DNA of 64,000 bases from Planobispora rosea (GTDB taxonomy: Bacteria; Actinomycetota; Actinomycetes; Streptosporangiales; Streptosporangiaceae), in the NCBI RefSeq assembly GCF_014648175.1, contig NZ_BMQP01000012.1:1-64000 (forward strand). The letters are read 5' to 3'. The position numbers and the translations under genes are program-made. Every line of letters begins with the position of its first letter. The first letter of the stretch is position 1. Positions 26,407 through 34,290 of this stretch are shown here, piece by piece. The notes beneath the pieces are model-generated. The model saw only the letters and a list, made by a program, of their open reading frames with translations. It was not told the origin of the DNA and did not search any database.

Positions 26407-27344
26407 GCCTGCGGGTCAACGATCTGAAGGTGTACTACAAAACCCTCAAGGGCGAGGTGAAGGCGCTCGACGGGGTCTCGTTCGAGGTGGGGGACGGGGA
26501 GATCCTCGGCCTGGCGGGGGAGTCGGGCTGCGGCAAGACGACGCTGGCCAAGAGCCTCATCCGGATGGACGGCCGGATGCGCCACACCGGCGGCACGGTC
26601 GAACTCGACGGCGAGGAGCTGCCGATCGGGGACGACCGGCGGATGAACGCCTTCCGCTTCCACCGCGTCTCCCTCGTCCCGCAGTACTCGATGAGCGCCC
26701 TGAACCCGACCCGCAAGATCGGCAAGATGGTGACCGAGCTCCTGCGCTCCCGCGGGGTCACGCCGGACGCCGGGAAACTGCGCGGGCGGCTGGACGCCGT
26801 GGGGCTCCCGCACGAGGTCCTGGACCGCTACCCGATCGAACTGTCCGGCGGCATGAAGCAGCGCATGGTCATGGTCGTCTCCACCCTCCTCGACCCGTCG
26901 CTGCTCATCGCCGACGAGATCACCTCCGCCCTGGACGTGTCCACCCAGAAGGCGGTCGCCGGGGCGTTGGCCGGCTTCCGCGACGACGGCCTCGTCAAGA
27001 GCATGATCTTCGTCACCCACGACCTCTCGCTGACCTACCAGATCGCCGACACGATCATGATCATGTATGCGGGCAGGCTCGCCGAGAAGGCCCCGGCCAA
27101 GGAGATCATCGAGGCGCCCCGGCACCCGTACACCCGCCTGCTGATCAACTCGCTGCCCGAGGTCGGCGTGCGGTACGCCGAGCGGAAGCTGGCCGGCATC
27201 GCCGGCAGCCCGCCCTCGCTGCTGAACCCGCCCAAGGGCTGCCGATTCAGGGACCGCTGCCCCCTCGCCTTCGGCCAGTGCGAGCAGGAGCCGCCGGTGG
27301 TCGAGGTCGCGCCCAACCACTCCGTCGCGTGCTGGAAGGCCTGA
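26403..27344 (+). CDS. ABC transporter ATP-binding protein, DppD/OppD type
   Basis: A 313-residue ATPase: Walker A GESGCGKTT, signature LSGGMKQRM, Walker B SLLIADEITSALD and switch His in FVTHDLS. The C-terminal Cys-rich segment CRFRDRCPLAFGQCEQEP is the oligopeptide-type iron-sulfur/Cys motif. Note ADEITSALD in place of the usual ADEPTTALD, also seen in the partner subunit. Coupled to its neighbours by ATGA and TGATG overlaps. Confidence 0.93.
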   Translation: MSLRVNDLKVYYKTLKGEVKALDGVSFEVGDGEILGLAGESGCGKTTLAKSLIRMDGRMRHTGGTVELDGEELPIGDDRRMNAFRFHRVSLVPQYSMSALNPTRKIGKMVTELLRSRGVTPDAGKLRGRLDAVGLPHEVLDRYPIELSGGMKQRMVMVVSTLLDPSLLIADEITSALDVSTQKAVAGALAGFRDDGLVKSMIFVTHDLSLTYQIADTIMIMYAGRLAEKAPAKEIIEAPRHPYTRLLINSLPEVGVRYAERKLAGIAGSPPSLLNPPKGCRFRDRCPLAFGQCEQEPPVVEVAPNHSVACWKA

Positions 27345-28225
27345 TGCTGAAACTCGACAACGTCACGAAGGTCTACCGGGTCGGCGCCTTCGGCGGCAAG
27401 ACGCTGACCGCGGTCGGCGACGTGAGCTTCGACGTGCGGCCCGGCGAGGTCGTCTCCCTCATCGGGGAGAGCGGCAGCGGCAAGAGCACGATCGGCAAGA
27501 TGATCCTCGGCCTGACCCCGGTCACCGGGGGCTCGATCACCCTGGACGGCGCCCCCGTCAGGCCGGGCAAGGAGTACTACCGGCACGTCCAGGGCGTCTT
27601 CCAGGACCCCTTCAGCAGCTACAACCCGGTGTTCAAGGCCGACCGGGTGTTCCAGATGATCAGGCAGGCGTACTACCCGGAAGTCCGGGAGACGGACTGG
27701 GCCGAGCGGGTGCACGCCACGATCCGGGACGTGCGGCTCGACCCCGACCAGGTCCTCGGCCGGTACCCGCACCAGCTCAGCGGCGGCCAGCTGCAGCGCC
27801 TCCTGATCGCCCGGGCGCTGCTGCTGGACCTCAAACTGCTGGTCGCCGACGAGATCACCAGCATGCTCGACGCCTCCACCCGCATCGACGTGCTCAACCT
27901 GCTGGCCGAGCTGAAGGAGCGCGGCCTGGGGGTGCTGTACGTCACGCACGACCTCTCGCTGGGCACCTACCTGGCCGAGCGCACCGTCGTGCTCCGGCAC
28001 GGGAAGGTGGTCGAGATGGGGCTGACCGACAAGGTCTTCGGCAACCCCCTGCACCCCTACACGCGGCAGCTGCTGGCCGCCGTCCCCCGCCTCCACGCCC
28101 CCTGGGAGGACGCCGAGCCGGTGACGGACTGCCTCTACCACCGGGGCGGGGCGTCCGGAGGGCTGTCCGAGGCCGAGGAGGGGCACTTCGTGGCGTGCGC
28201 CCGGCTCGACGGCTGCCCGGAGTGA
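27344..28225 (+). CDS. ABC transporter ATP-binding protein, DppF/OppF type
   Basis: A 293-residue ATPase: Walker A GESGSGKST, signature LSGGQLQRL, Walker B KLLVADEITSMLDAS and switch His in YVTHDLSLG. It overlaps the previous gene by one base (TGATG). The C-terminus has the HxxxCxxH-like oligopeptide tail in shortened form (HFVACARLDGCPE). With the DppD-type subunit it energises import. Confidence 0.93.
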   Translation: MLKLDNVTKVYRVGAFGGKTLTAVGDVSFDVRPGEVVSLIGESGSGKSTIGKMILGLTPVTGGSITLDGAPVRPGKEYYRHVQGVFQDPFSSYNPVFKADRVFQMIRQAYYPEVRETDWAERVHATIRDVRLDPDQVLGRYPHQLSGGQLQRLLIARALLLDLKLLVADEITSMLDASTRIDVLNLLAELKERGLGVLYVTHDLSLGTYLAERTVVLRHGKVVEMGLTDKVFGNPLHPYTRQLLAAVPRLHAPWEDAEPVTDCLYHRGGASGGLSEAEEGHFVACARLDGCPE

Positions 28226-28310
28226 CCGTCCCGCCGGTCCGCGACAAATGATCACGCCGGGCGCCCCGCCGAACCGGGGCGCCGCCGGAAGCGACCCAGA
28301 AGGAGCCTCC

Positions 28311-30836
28311 TTGCGTTCGTACCGTCCGCTGCACGACGGCTGGACCCTCACGGCCGTCTCGCGGGATGCCGGAGTGGCGGGCGTGCCCGCGACCGTTCCC
28401 GGCTGCGTGCACACCGACCTGCTCGCCGCCGGGCTCATCGAGGACCCCTACCTGGACGACAACGAGACACGGCTGGCCTGGATCGGCCGGACCGGCTGGA
28501 TCTACGAGACCAGGTTCTCCTGGACCGCGGACGGGCACGAGCGGACCGACCTGGTCTGCGAGGGGCTCGACACGGCCGCCACCGTGATCCTCAACGACGT
28601 GCGGATCGCGGAGACCGCCAACCAGCACCGTTCCCACCGCTTCCCGGTCCGGCACCTGCTGCGCGAGGGCGACAACACGCTCACCGTGCTCTTCGAGTCC
28701 CCGTACGCCTACGCCGAGGCCCGGCGGGCCGCGTTGGGCGGGCGTCCGGGCCCCTACGCCGAGCCGTACCCGTTCATCCGCAAGATGGCCTGCAACTTCG
28801 GCTGGGACTGGGGCCCGACGCTGGTCACCTCCGGCATCTGGCGGCCGATCGGACTGGAGAGCTGGAGCGGCGCCCGGCTGGCCGGGGTACGGCCGCTGGT
28901 GACCATGGAGGGCGCCGACGGCCGGGTCGAGGTGCACGTCACCGTCGACCGCGTCACGGAGGATCCGCTCACGGTCACCGCCGAGGTGGCGGGGGTTCCG
29001 GGGGCCCCGGACGTCACAGCGGAGGTACGGCTCGCGGCCGGCGAGCGGCGCGGCGTCCTCACGCTGACCGTCCCGGAGCCGGAGCGGTGGTGGCCGCGCG
29101 GGTACGGCGCGCAGCCCCGCTACGACCTGACCGTGCGGCTGGACGAGGCCGCCGCCAAGACCGCCGCCAAGGCCGTCACCGAGGCCGTCACCGAGGCCGT
29201 CACCGAGGCCGTCACCGAGGCCGTCACCGAGGCCGTCACCGAGGCCGTCGTCACCGCGGCCGGGACTCTCGGCACGGTGACCAGGAAGATCGGGTTCCGC
29301 TCCGTCCGGCTCGACCGGACCGACGGCGCCTTCACCCTGCGCGTCAACGACGTCCCGGTCTTCGTCCGGGGCGTCAACTGGATCCCCGACGACTGCTTCC
29401 CCAACCGGGTGACCCGGGAGCGCCTGGCCGGGCGGTTCGAGCAGGCGCTCGACACGGGCGTCAACCTGCTGCGCGTCTGGGGCGGCGGCCTGTACGAGAG
29501 CGAGGACTTCTACGACCTCGCCGACGAGCGGGGCCTGATGGTCTGGCAGGACTTCCCCTTCGCCTGCGCGGCCTACCCGGAGGAGGAGCCCTTCCGCTCG
29601 GAGGTGGAGGCCGAGGCCCGCCAGAACGTGGCCCGGCTCGCGCACCGCCCCAGCCTGGTGCTGTGGTGCGGCAACAACGAGAACCTCGAAGGTCACGCCG
29701 ACTGGGGCTGGCAGGAGGAGCTCGGAGGGCGCAGCTGGGGCTCCGGCTTCTACTACGACCTGCTCCCGTCGATCGTCGCCGAGCTGGATCCCACCCGTCC
29801 CTACTGGCCGGGCAGCCCTTACTCGGGCGCTCCCGACCTGCCGCCCAACGACCCGGCGAGCGGCACCATCCACATCTGGGACGTGTGGAACCGCGAGGAC
29901 TACACCCGCTACGCCGCCTACGCCCCCCGGTTCGTCGCGGAGTTCGGCTTCCAGGGGCCGCCCGCGTACGCGACCCTGCGCCGCGCCGTCAGCGGTGAGC
30001 TGGTCCCCGACGCCCCGCTGGTGCTGCACCACCAGAAGGCGGTCGACGGCAGCGGCAAGCTCCTGCGCGGCCTGGGAGAGCACCTGCCCAGACCCGGGAC
30101 GTTCGACGAGTGGCACTACCTGACCCAGCTCAACCAGGCGCGGGCGGTGGCCTTCGGCATCGAGCGGTTCCGCGGGCTGGCGCCGCACTGCATGGGCACG
30201 ATCGTCTGGCAGCTCAACGACTGCTGGCCGGTGATCTCCTGGGCCGCCGTCGACGGCGACGGCCGGCGCAAACCGCTCTGGTACACCCTGCGGCGCGTCT
30301 ACGCCGACCGCCTGCTCAGCGTCCAGGGCGACGTGGTCGCGGTGGTCAACGACAGCGCCGAGGCGTGGCGGGGCGAGCTGGAGCTGGTCCGGCACAGCCT
30401 GGACGGCGAGCCGCTGGCCAAGGAGACCGTCGCGGTGGAGGTGACGCCGCGGTCGGTGACCAGGGTGGAGGTGCCCGCGGCGGCCGGGACGCCCGGTGAC
30501 CCCGCGCGGGAGCTGCTCGCGGTACGCCTCGGCGAGGTCCGTACGGTGGCCTTCTTCGCCGAGGACACCCGCGTGGCCCTCCCCGAGGCGGCCTATGACG
30601 CGCGGGCCGAGCCGGTCCAGGGCGGCTACCGGGTGACCGTCACCGCCCGCACCCTCCTGCGCGAGCTGGCCCTGTTCCCCGACCGGCTCGACCCCGCCGC
30701 ATCGGTGGACGACATGCTGGTGACCCTGCTCCCCGGCGAGAGCGCGGTCTTCCACGTCGCCACCGGACGGGACCTGGATCCGGCGGAGCTGACCGGCTTC
30801 CCGGTCCTGCGCTGCGTGAACGAGGCGCGGCGGTGA
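28311..30836 (+). CDS. Beta-mannosidase, glycoside hydrolase family 2
   Basis: An 841-residue cytoplasmic enzyme without signal peptide, removing terminal beta-mannose residues. VPGCVHTDLLAAGLIEDPYLDDNE at the N-terminus, CNFGWDWGP, and VNLLRVWGGGLYESEDFYDLADERGLMVWQDFPFACAAYP are hallmarks of GH2 mannosidases. WCGNNEN contains the acid/base Glu and FVAEFGFQ the nucleophile Glu. I chose TTG 28311 because AAGGAG is five bases upstream; an in-frame ATG at 28248 has none and adds an unconserved stretch. A hexa-repeat of AVTE interrupts the domain between the sugar-binding and barrel regions. Last gene of the CebR-box operon; it would split imported manno-oligosaccharides. Confidence 0.9.
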   Translation: MRSYRPLHDGWTLTAVSRDAGVAGVPATVPGCVHTDLLAAGLIEDPYLDDNETRLAWIGRTGWIYETRFSWTADGHERTDLVCEGLDTAATVILNDVRIAETANQHRSHRFPVRHLLREGDNTLTVLFESPYAYAEARRAALGGRPGPYAEPYPFIRKMACNFGWDWGPTLVTSGIWRPIGLESWSGARLAGVRPLVTMEGADGRVEVHVTVDRVTEDPLTVTAEVAGVPGAPDVTAEVRLAAGERRGVLTLTVPEPERWWPRGYGAQPRYDLTVRLDEAAAKTAAKAVTEAVTEAVTEAVTEAVTEAVTEAVVTAAGTLGTVTRKIGFRSVRLDRTDGAFTLRVNDVPVFVRGVNWIPDDCFPNRVTRERLAGRFEQALDTGVNLLRVWGGGLYESEDFYDLADERGLMVWQDFPFACAAYPEEEPFRSEVEAEARQNVARLAHRPSLVLWCGNNENLEGHADWGWQEELGGRSWGSGFYYDLLPSIVAELDPTRPYWPGSPYSGAPDLPPNDPASGTIHIWDVWNREDYTRYAAYAPRFVAEFGFQGPPAYATLRRAVSGELVPDAPLVLHHQKAVDGSGKLLRGLGEHLPRPGTFDEWHYLTQLNQARAVAFGIERFRGLAPHCMGTIVWQLNDCWPVISWAAVDGDGRRKPLWYTLRRVYADRLLSVQGDVVAVVNDSAEAWRGELELVRHSLDGEPLAKETVAVEVTPRSVTRVEVPAAAGTPGDPARELLAVRLGEVRTVAFFAEDTRVALPEAAYDARAEPVQGGYRVTVTARTLLRELALFPDRLDPAASVDDMLVTLLPGESAVFHVATGRDLDPAELTGFPVLRCVNEARR
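29172..29243 (+). repeat. 12-nt tandem repeat, six perfect copies (AVTE)
   Basis: GCCGTCACCGAG is repeated six times without a mismatch, giving an Ala-Val-Thr-Glu helix-like stretch inside the mannosidase. Perfect identity implies a recent expansion. Confidence 0.95.
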
Positions 30837-30837
30837 C

Positions 30838-30877
30838 CGCTCCCGGGCGGCCCCGACCGGCGGGCCGCCCGGGAGCG
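30838..30877 (+). terminator. Terminator-like 16-bp hairpin after the mannosidase
   Basis: CGCTCCCGGGCGGCCC (30838-30853) and its exact complement (30862-30877) enclose an 8-base loop. It begins two bases after the mannosidase stop and is the strongest stem in the window. No T-tract. Confidence 0.85.
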
Positions 30878-30966
30878 ACCATGCCCGATCCACCGTCGGA
30901 TGCGAACCTCCGTGCGGTCTCCGGAGTCTTACGTATGGAGAAATCACGACTGGGGGAGACCACCCG

Positions 30967-31806
30967 ATGCCGCGCCCGCCCGCCACCGCCGTACCCGCCA
31001 CGCGTCCGCCCGCCGCCGTGCCCGCCACGCGTCCGCTCGCCGCCGCCGTGTTCACCGCGGCCCTCGCCGCCTGCGCCACCGGTCTGGCCGCCCTGCCCGC
31101 CGCCGCCTCCACCGGCCCGGCCGCCGCCGCGCCCGCCGGGTCCGCGCCGTCCGAGGTGCTGTACGGCTTCGCCTGGGCCGACGGCCCCTCCACCCTGCGC
31201 ATCACGCCGGCGAAGGCGACGCCCGTCAAGCAGCACGGCATCGTGCGCTACAAGCTCACGCCCGTCCCCGGTGCCAAGGAGCGGCGGATCGGCTACGCCG
31301 GCGCCGACTTCCGCAGGATCACCGCCGCGTGCGACCTGAAGGAGACCGAGGGCGTCGTCAAGCTCGACAAGAAGGGGCTGGGCAAGACCCGCTGCAAGGA
31401 GGACGACCTGTCCTTCGTGCTCAGCCTCGGGCCCGCACCGGTCCGGATCTCGACGGGCGCCGTCCCGCGGGTCCACGAGTTCATCGCGCTGCCGACCGCC
31501 GCCAGGACCGCCTTCGGCACGGTCAAGCGCGTGAACGACACGACCGTGGTCTTCGCCAAGGGCAGGTCGCGGGTCACGCTCCACTACACCTTCCTGGACT
31601 TCCACCGCGCGACGAGGAGGTGCGGTGACTCCTGGCTGGCCAATCACGTCAACGCCGACCGCGACGGCCTCGGCACCAAGGCGTGCGACACCCGGTCCTT
31701 CGCCAGGGCGGTGAAGGGCGCCCGGTACCCCGTCCTCACCAAGGTGGAGTACGACCCGGTCAGCCGGCAGCTCATCCAGGCGTGGGAGGTCTTCGGCGAC
31801 GCCTGA
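30967..31806 (+). CDS. Secreted protein with an internal domain duplication, function unknown
   Basis: A 279-residue protein I do not recognise. Residues 1-48 form a long signal region; its first part contains a duplicated AVPATRP element, then a hydrophobic core ending in AAAS. The mature part has two related halves: DFRRITAAC...DKKGLGKTRC (about residues 116-142) and DFHRATRRC...DRDGLGTKAC (about 212-239). Both match D-F-x-R-x-T-x-x-C, then D-x-x-G-L-G-x-x-x-C, suggesting one disulfide per repeat. GGGGGAG precedes the ATG. It stands alone between a strong terminator and a convergent two-component system. Confidence 0.7.
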   Translation: MPRPPATAVPATRPPAAVPATRPLAAAVFTAALAACATGLAALPAAASTGPAAAAPAGSAPSEVLYGFAWADGPSTLRITPAKATPVKQHGIVRYKLTPVPGAKERRIGYAGADFRRITAACDLKETEGVVKLDKKGLGKTRCKEDDLSFVLSLGPAPVRISTGAVPRVHEFIALPTAARTAFGTVKRVNDTTVVFAKGRSRVTLHYTFLDFHRATRRCGDSWLANHVNADRDGLGTKACDTRSFARAVKGARYPVLTKVEYDPVSRQLIQAWEVFGDA

Positions 31807-31823
31807 TCTCCTCCCGCCGCGGT

Positions 31824-31840
31824 GCCCGGCGCGTCCGGGC
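31824..31840. terminator. Hairpin between convergent genes
   Basis: GCCCGG (31824-31829) and CCGGGC (31835-31840) form a 6-bp stem with a 5-base loop in the 38-bp gap between the secreted-protein gene and the response regulator. It could serve both strands. Confidence 0.45.
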
Positions 31841-31844
31841 GGGT

Positions 31845-32501
31845 TCAGCCGCGCGGGGCGACCAGCCCGGACTCGTAGGCGAAGACGACGAGCTGGGCGC
31901 GGTCGCGGGCATGGAGTTTGATCATGGCCCGGCTGACGTGGGTCTTGACGGTGGCCGGGCTGATCACCATGTGCGCGGCGATCTCGTCGTTGGACATGCC
32001 GCGCGCGACCAGCGCCGTCACCTCGCGTTCACGGTTGGTGAGAGGATCCAGCACCCGGCCCGAGGGAACGGGACGGCGGGCGACGTACTCGTCGATCAGG
32101 CGGCGGGTGATCCCCGGGGAGAGCAGCGCGTCGCCCCGCGCGGCCACCCGGACGCCCTGCAGCAGGTCGGCCGGGTCGGTGTCCTTGACCATGAACCCGC
32201 CCGCGCCCGCGCGCAGGGCGTCGAAGACGTACTCGTCCAGCCCGTAGTTGGTCAGGATCACCACGTGGACGCCGCTCAGCCGCGGGTCGGCCGCGATCCG
32301 CCGGGTCGCCTCGATGCCGTCCATCACCGGCATCTGCACGTCGACGAGCGCGACGTCGGGAAGGTGCTCGCGGGCCAGGGCGACGCCCCGCTCGCCGTCG
32401 GCGGCCTCGGCGACCACCTCGATGTCGTCCTCGGCCTCCAGCAGCGCGCGGAAGCCCGCCCGGATCAGGGCCTGGTCGTCGACGAGCAGCACGCGGATCA
32501 C
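31845..32501 (-). CDS. LuxR/NarL-type response regulator
   Basis: A 218-residue regulator starting at GTG 32501, overlapping the kinase stop by GTGA. Receiver domain with D8-D9, phospho-acceptor D54 (VALVDVQMPVMDG) and a conserved Lys in GFMVKDTDP; LuxR domain LTNREREVTALVARGMSNDEIAAHMVISPATVKTHVSRAM. It is about the same length as, and closely similar to, the response regulator at 20532, so the two systems are likely paralogues. Confidence 0.92.
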   Translation of the reverse strand: MIRVLLVDDQALIRAGFRALLEAEDDIEVVAEAADGERGVALAREHLPDVALVDVQMPVMDGIEATRRIAADPRLSGVHVVILTNYGLDEYVFDALRAGAGGFMVKDTDPADLLQGVRVAARGDALLSPGITRRLIDEYVARRPVPSGRVLDPLTNREREVTALVARGMSNDEIAAHMVISPATVKTHVSRAMIKLHARDRAQLVVFAYESGLVAPRG

Positions 32502-33697
32502 GATGTCTCCTCCACGGGGAGCCGGGCGCGGACGGTGAAGCCGCCCTCCGGGCGGGGTTCGGCGTGGAGCAGGCCGCCGAGGGCCGTGACGCGTTCGCGC
32601 ATGCCGGTCAGCCCGTTCCCGGGGGTCGGGGGCGCGTCCGTGCTCGCGTGGCCGTCGTCGTCCACCTGCACCACCAGCTCGCCGGGACGGTAACCGATGT
32701 GCACCGCGGCCGACGCCCGGCCCGCGTGCCTGGCGACGTTGGTGAGCGCCTCCTGGACGATCCGGTAGGCGGAGTGGTCGACGGCGGAGGGCAGGGCGCG
32801 GCGTTCGCCGACGACCGTCACGGTGGTGGGCAGGCCGGCCGCACGGGCCCGGTCCACCAGGTCGCCGAGGTGGGCCAGCCCGCTGCCCGGGGACTGGCCG
32901 GACGGCTCGCGCAGCACCTCCAGCGTCGCGCGCAGCTCGCGCATCGCGTCGCCGGCGGCCTCCTGGATGGCCAGCAGCGCGTCCGGCGCCTCCTCGCCGC
33001 GCTTGCGGGCCAGGTGGACCGCGACGCCGGCCTGCACCTTGATGATCGAGATGCTGTGGGTGAGGGAGTCGTGCAGCTCCCGGGCGATGCGCAGCCGTTC
33101 CTCCCCGGCCCGGCGCAGCGCGGCCTCCTCCCGGGTGCGCTCGGCCTCGGCGGCCCGCTCCTCCGCCTGCCTCAGGTAGGCCTGCTGATGCCGGCCGACC
33201 GTCCCCATGACGCCGGCCGCGAGGAACCAGCCGAGCAGCAGGATCGTGCTCTGCACGATCTCCTGCGCGGACTGCCCGGAGGCGGTGGCCAGGCGGGAGG
33301 CCAGGGCGCCGCCCAGGAACACGGTGCCGGCGACGGCCGCGGGCAGCGGACGGCCCGCCCGGACCACGGTGTAGATGGCGATCAGGACGGGGAAGGACGG
33401 CGCCGGGCCCGGGGTGTTCCGCATGGTGTAGAACAGCATGCAGGCCGTGACGGTCAGCAGGACCGCGACCGGGGCCCGGCGGCGTACGGCGAGCGCGAGC
33501 GAACCGGCCAGGACGGCCAGGTGGTCCGGGAGGCCGGCGCCGGGCGTGGTCAGTGCCCCGGCCTCCTGCAGGACGGCGATCAGCACCGCCAGTGCCGCGT
33601 CCGCCGCCGGAGATCCCTTCCCCGCGGCGCGGACCGCGGTCAGGACCCGGGCCGCCGGGCCCGCTGCCTGCGGGCGCATCCCACGATCGAGCCTCAT
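32498..33697 (-). CDS. Two-component sensor histidine kinase (HisKA_3 type)
   Basis: A 399-residue kinase with about five membrane segments (residues 32-165), a coiled Glu/Arg/Ala-rich linker (about 172-200), phospho-acceptor His209 in ARELHDSLTHSISII, and a HATPase domain (YRIVQEALTNVARHAG, GNGLTGMRERV). No extracytoplasmic sensor domain is visible, so it probably senses a membrane signal or works with a partner protein. The start could also be the internal ATG at residue 7. Divergent from the multicopper oxidase operon. Confidence 0.9.
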   Translation of the reverse strand: MRLDRGMRPQAAGPAARVLTAVRAAGKGSPAADAALAVLIAVLQEAGALTTPGAGLPDHLAVLAGSLALAVRRRAPVAVLLTVTACMLFYTMRNTPGPAPSFPVLIAIYTVVRAGRPLPAAVAGTVFLGGALASRLATASGQSAQEIVQSTILLLGWFLAAGVMGTVGRHQQAYLRQAEERAAEAERTREEAALRRAGEERLRIARELHDSLTHSISIIKVQAGVAVHLARKRGEEAPDALLAIQEAAGDAMRELRATLEVLREPSGQSPGSGLAHLGDLVDRARAAGLPTTVTVVGERRALPSAVDHSAYRIVQEALTNVARHAGRASAAVHIGYRPGELVVQVDDDGHASTDAPPTPGNGLTGMRERVTALGGLLHAEPRPEGGFTVRARLPVEETS

Positions 33698-33903
33698 CCC
33701 AGCACCTTAGAACCACTCAGGGCGTAGATCATCCCCATAACGCCGTATTTCCGTGCTACTTCCGGCGTCGTAGACCGGTCGAGTCTGCGCCCGGTGATGT
33801 AGTCGGGAAGTCTCCTCCCGGACGACGACCGAGGACGGTTCCCCGAGCGACGATCTCGGACATGGCCGCCGGCTTTGAGATGACCTCTGAAGGAGAAGCT
33901 CCC

Positions 33904-34290
33904 ATGGCATCACCACGTTTCCTTCCGCTGCTCCGCGTCGCGGTCGTCCTGCAGACGGTCGCGATCCTGGTCCAGGCGATCACCGCGGGCCTGTTGCTCT
34001 CCTCACCCGGCGGGCGGACGCTGCACGCCGCCTCGGCGGGGATTCTGCTGCTCGCCGTGCTGCTGCACCTGGTCGCCGCGGTCCTGGTGTGGCGTCCCGG
34101 CGGCGGCTCGCCGCGCGCCATCGCCTCCGCCGCGGCGTTCCTGGTCGCCACGCTGGTGCAGATGGCGCTCGGCATGGCGCACCTGAAGACGCTCCACGTG
34201 CCGCTCGGGGTGCTGATGTTCGGCGGGAGCGTCGTCGGGCTCGTCCGGCTCTGGGCGGACCGCCGTTCCGATGTGGCCGTCGCGGCATGA
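33904..34290 (+). CDS. Small four-helix membrane protein
   Basis: A 128-residue protein with four hydrophobic segments (about residues 9-30, 41-62, 72-93 and 97-117), loops rich in Gly and Arg, and one His in the third loop (MAHLKTLHVPLG). I do not recognise the family. AAGGAG lies before the ATG, and its stop overlaps the oxidase ATG (ATGA), so the two are co-translated. A role in electron transfer or copper supply to the oxidase is a guess from context. Confidence 0.7.
   Translation: MASPRFLPLLRVAVVLQTVAILVQAITAGLLLSSPGGRTLHAASAGILLLAVLLHLVAAVLVWRPGGGSPRAIASAAAFLVATLVQMALGMAHLKTLHVPLGVLMFGGSVVGLVRLWADRRSDVAVAA

Noticed and set aside
22694-28225. Peptide uptake system
   Set aside because: The Opp/Dpp families are named for peptides, but the CebR operator and the downstream beta-mannosidase favour oligosaccharides; peptide uptake is not excluded.
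28248-28310. ATG 28248 as mannosidase start
   Set aside because: No ribosome binding site, while TTG 28311 has AAGGAG at ideal spacing and begins the conserved region.
29172-29243. Short tandem repeats as a possible CRISPR array
   Set aside because: Units are head-to-tail without spacers, in frame inside an enzyme gene, and no cas genes are present.
27942-31241. Minus-strand frame of about 1100 codons over the mannosidase
   Set aside because: Shadow frame; it contains an inverted reading of the AVTE repeat (GDGL) and nothing else recognisable.
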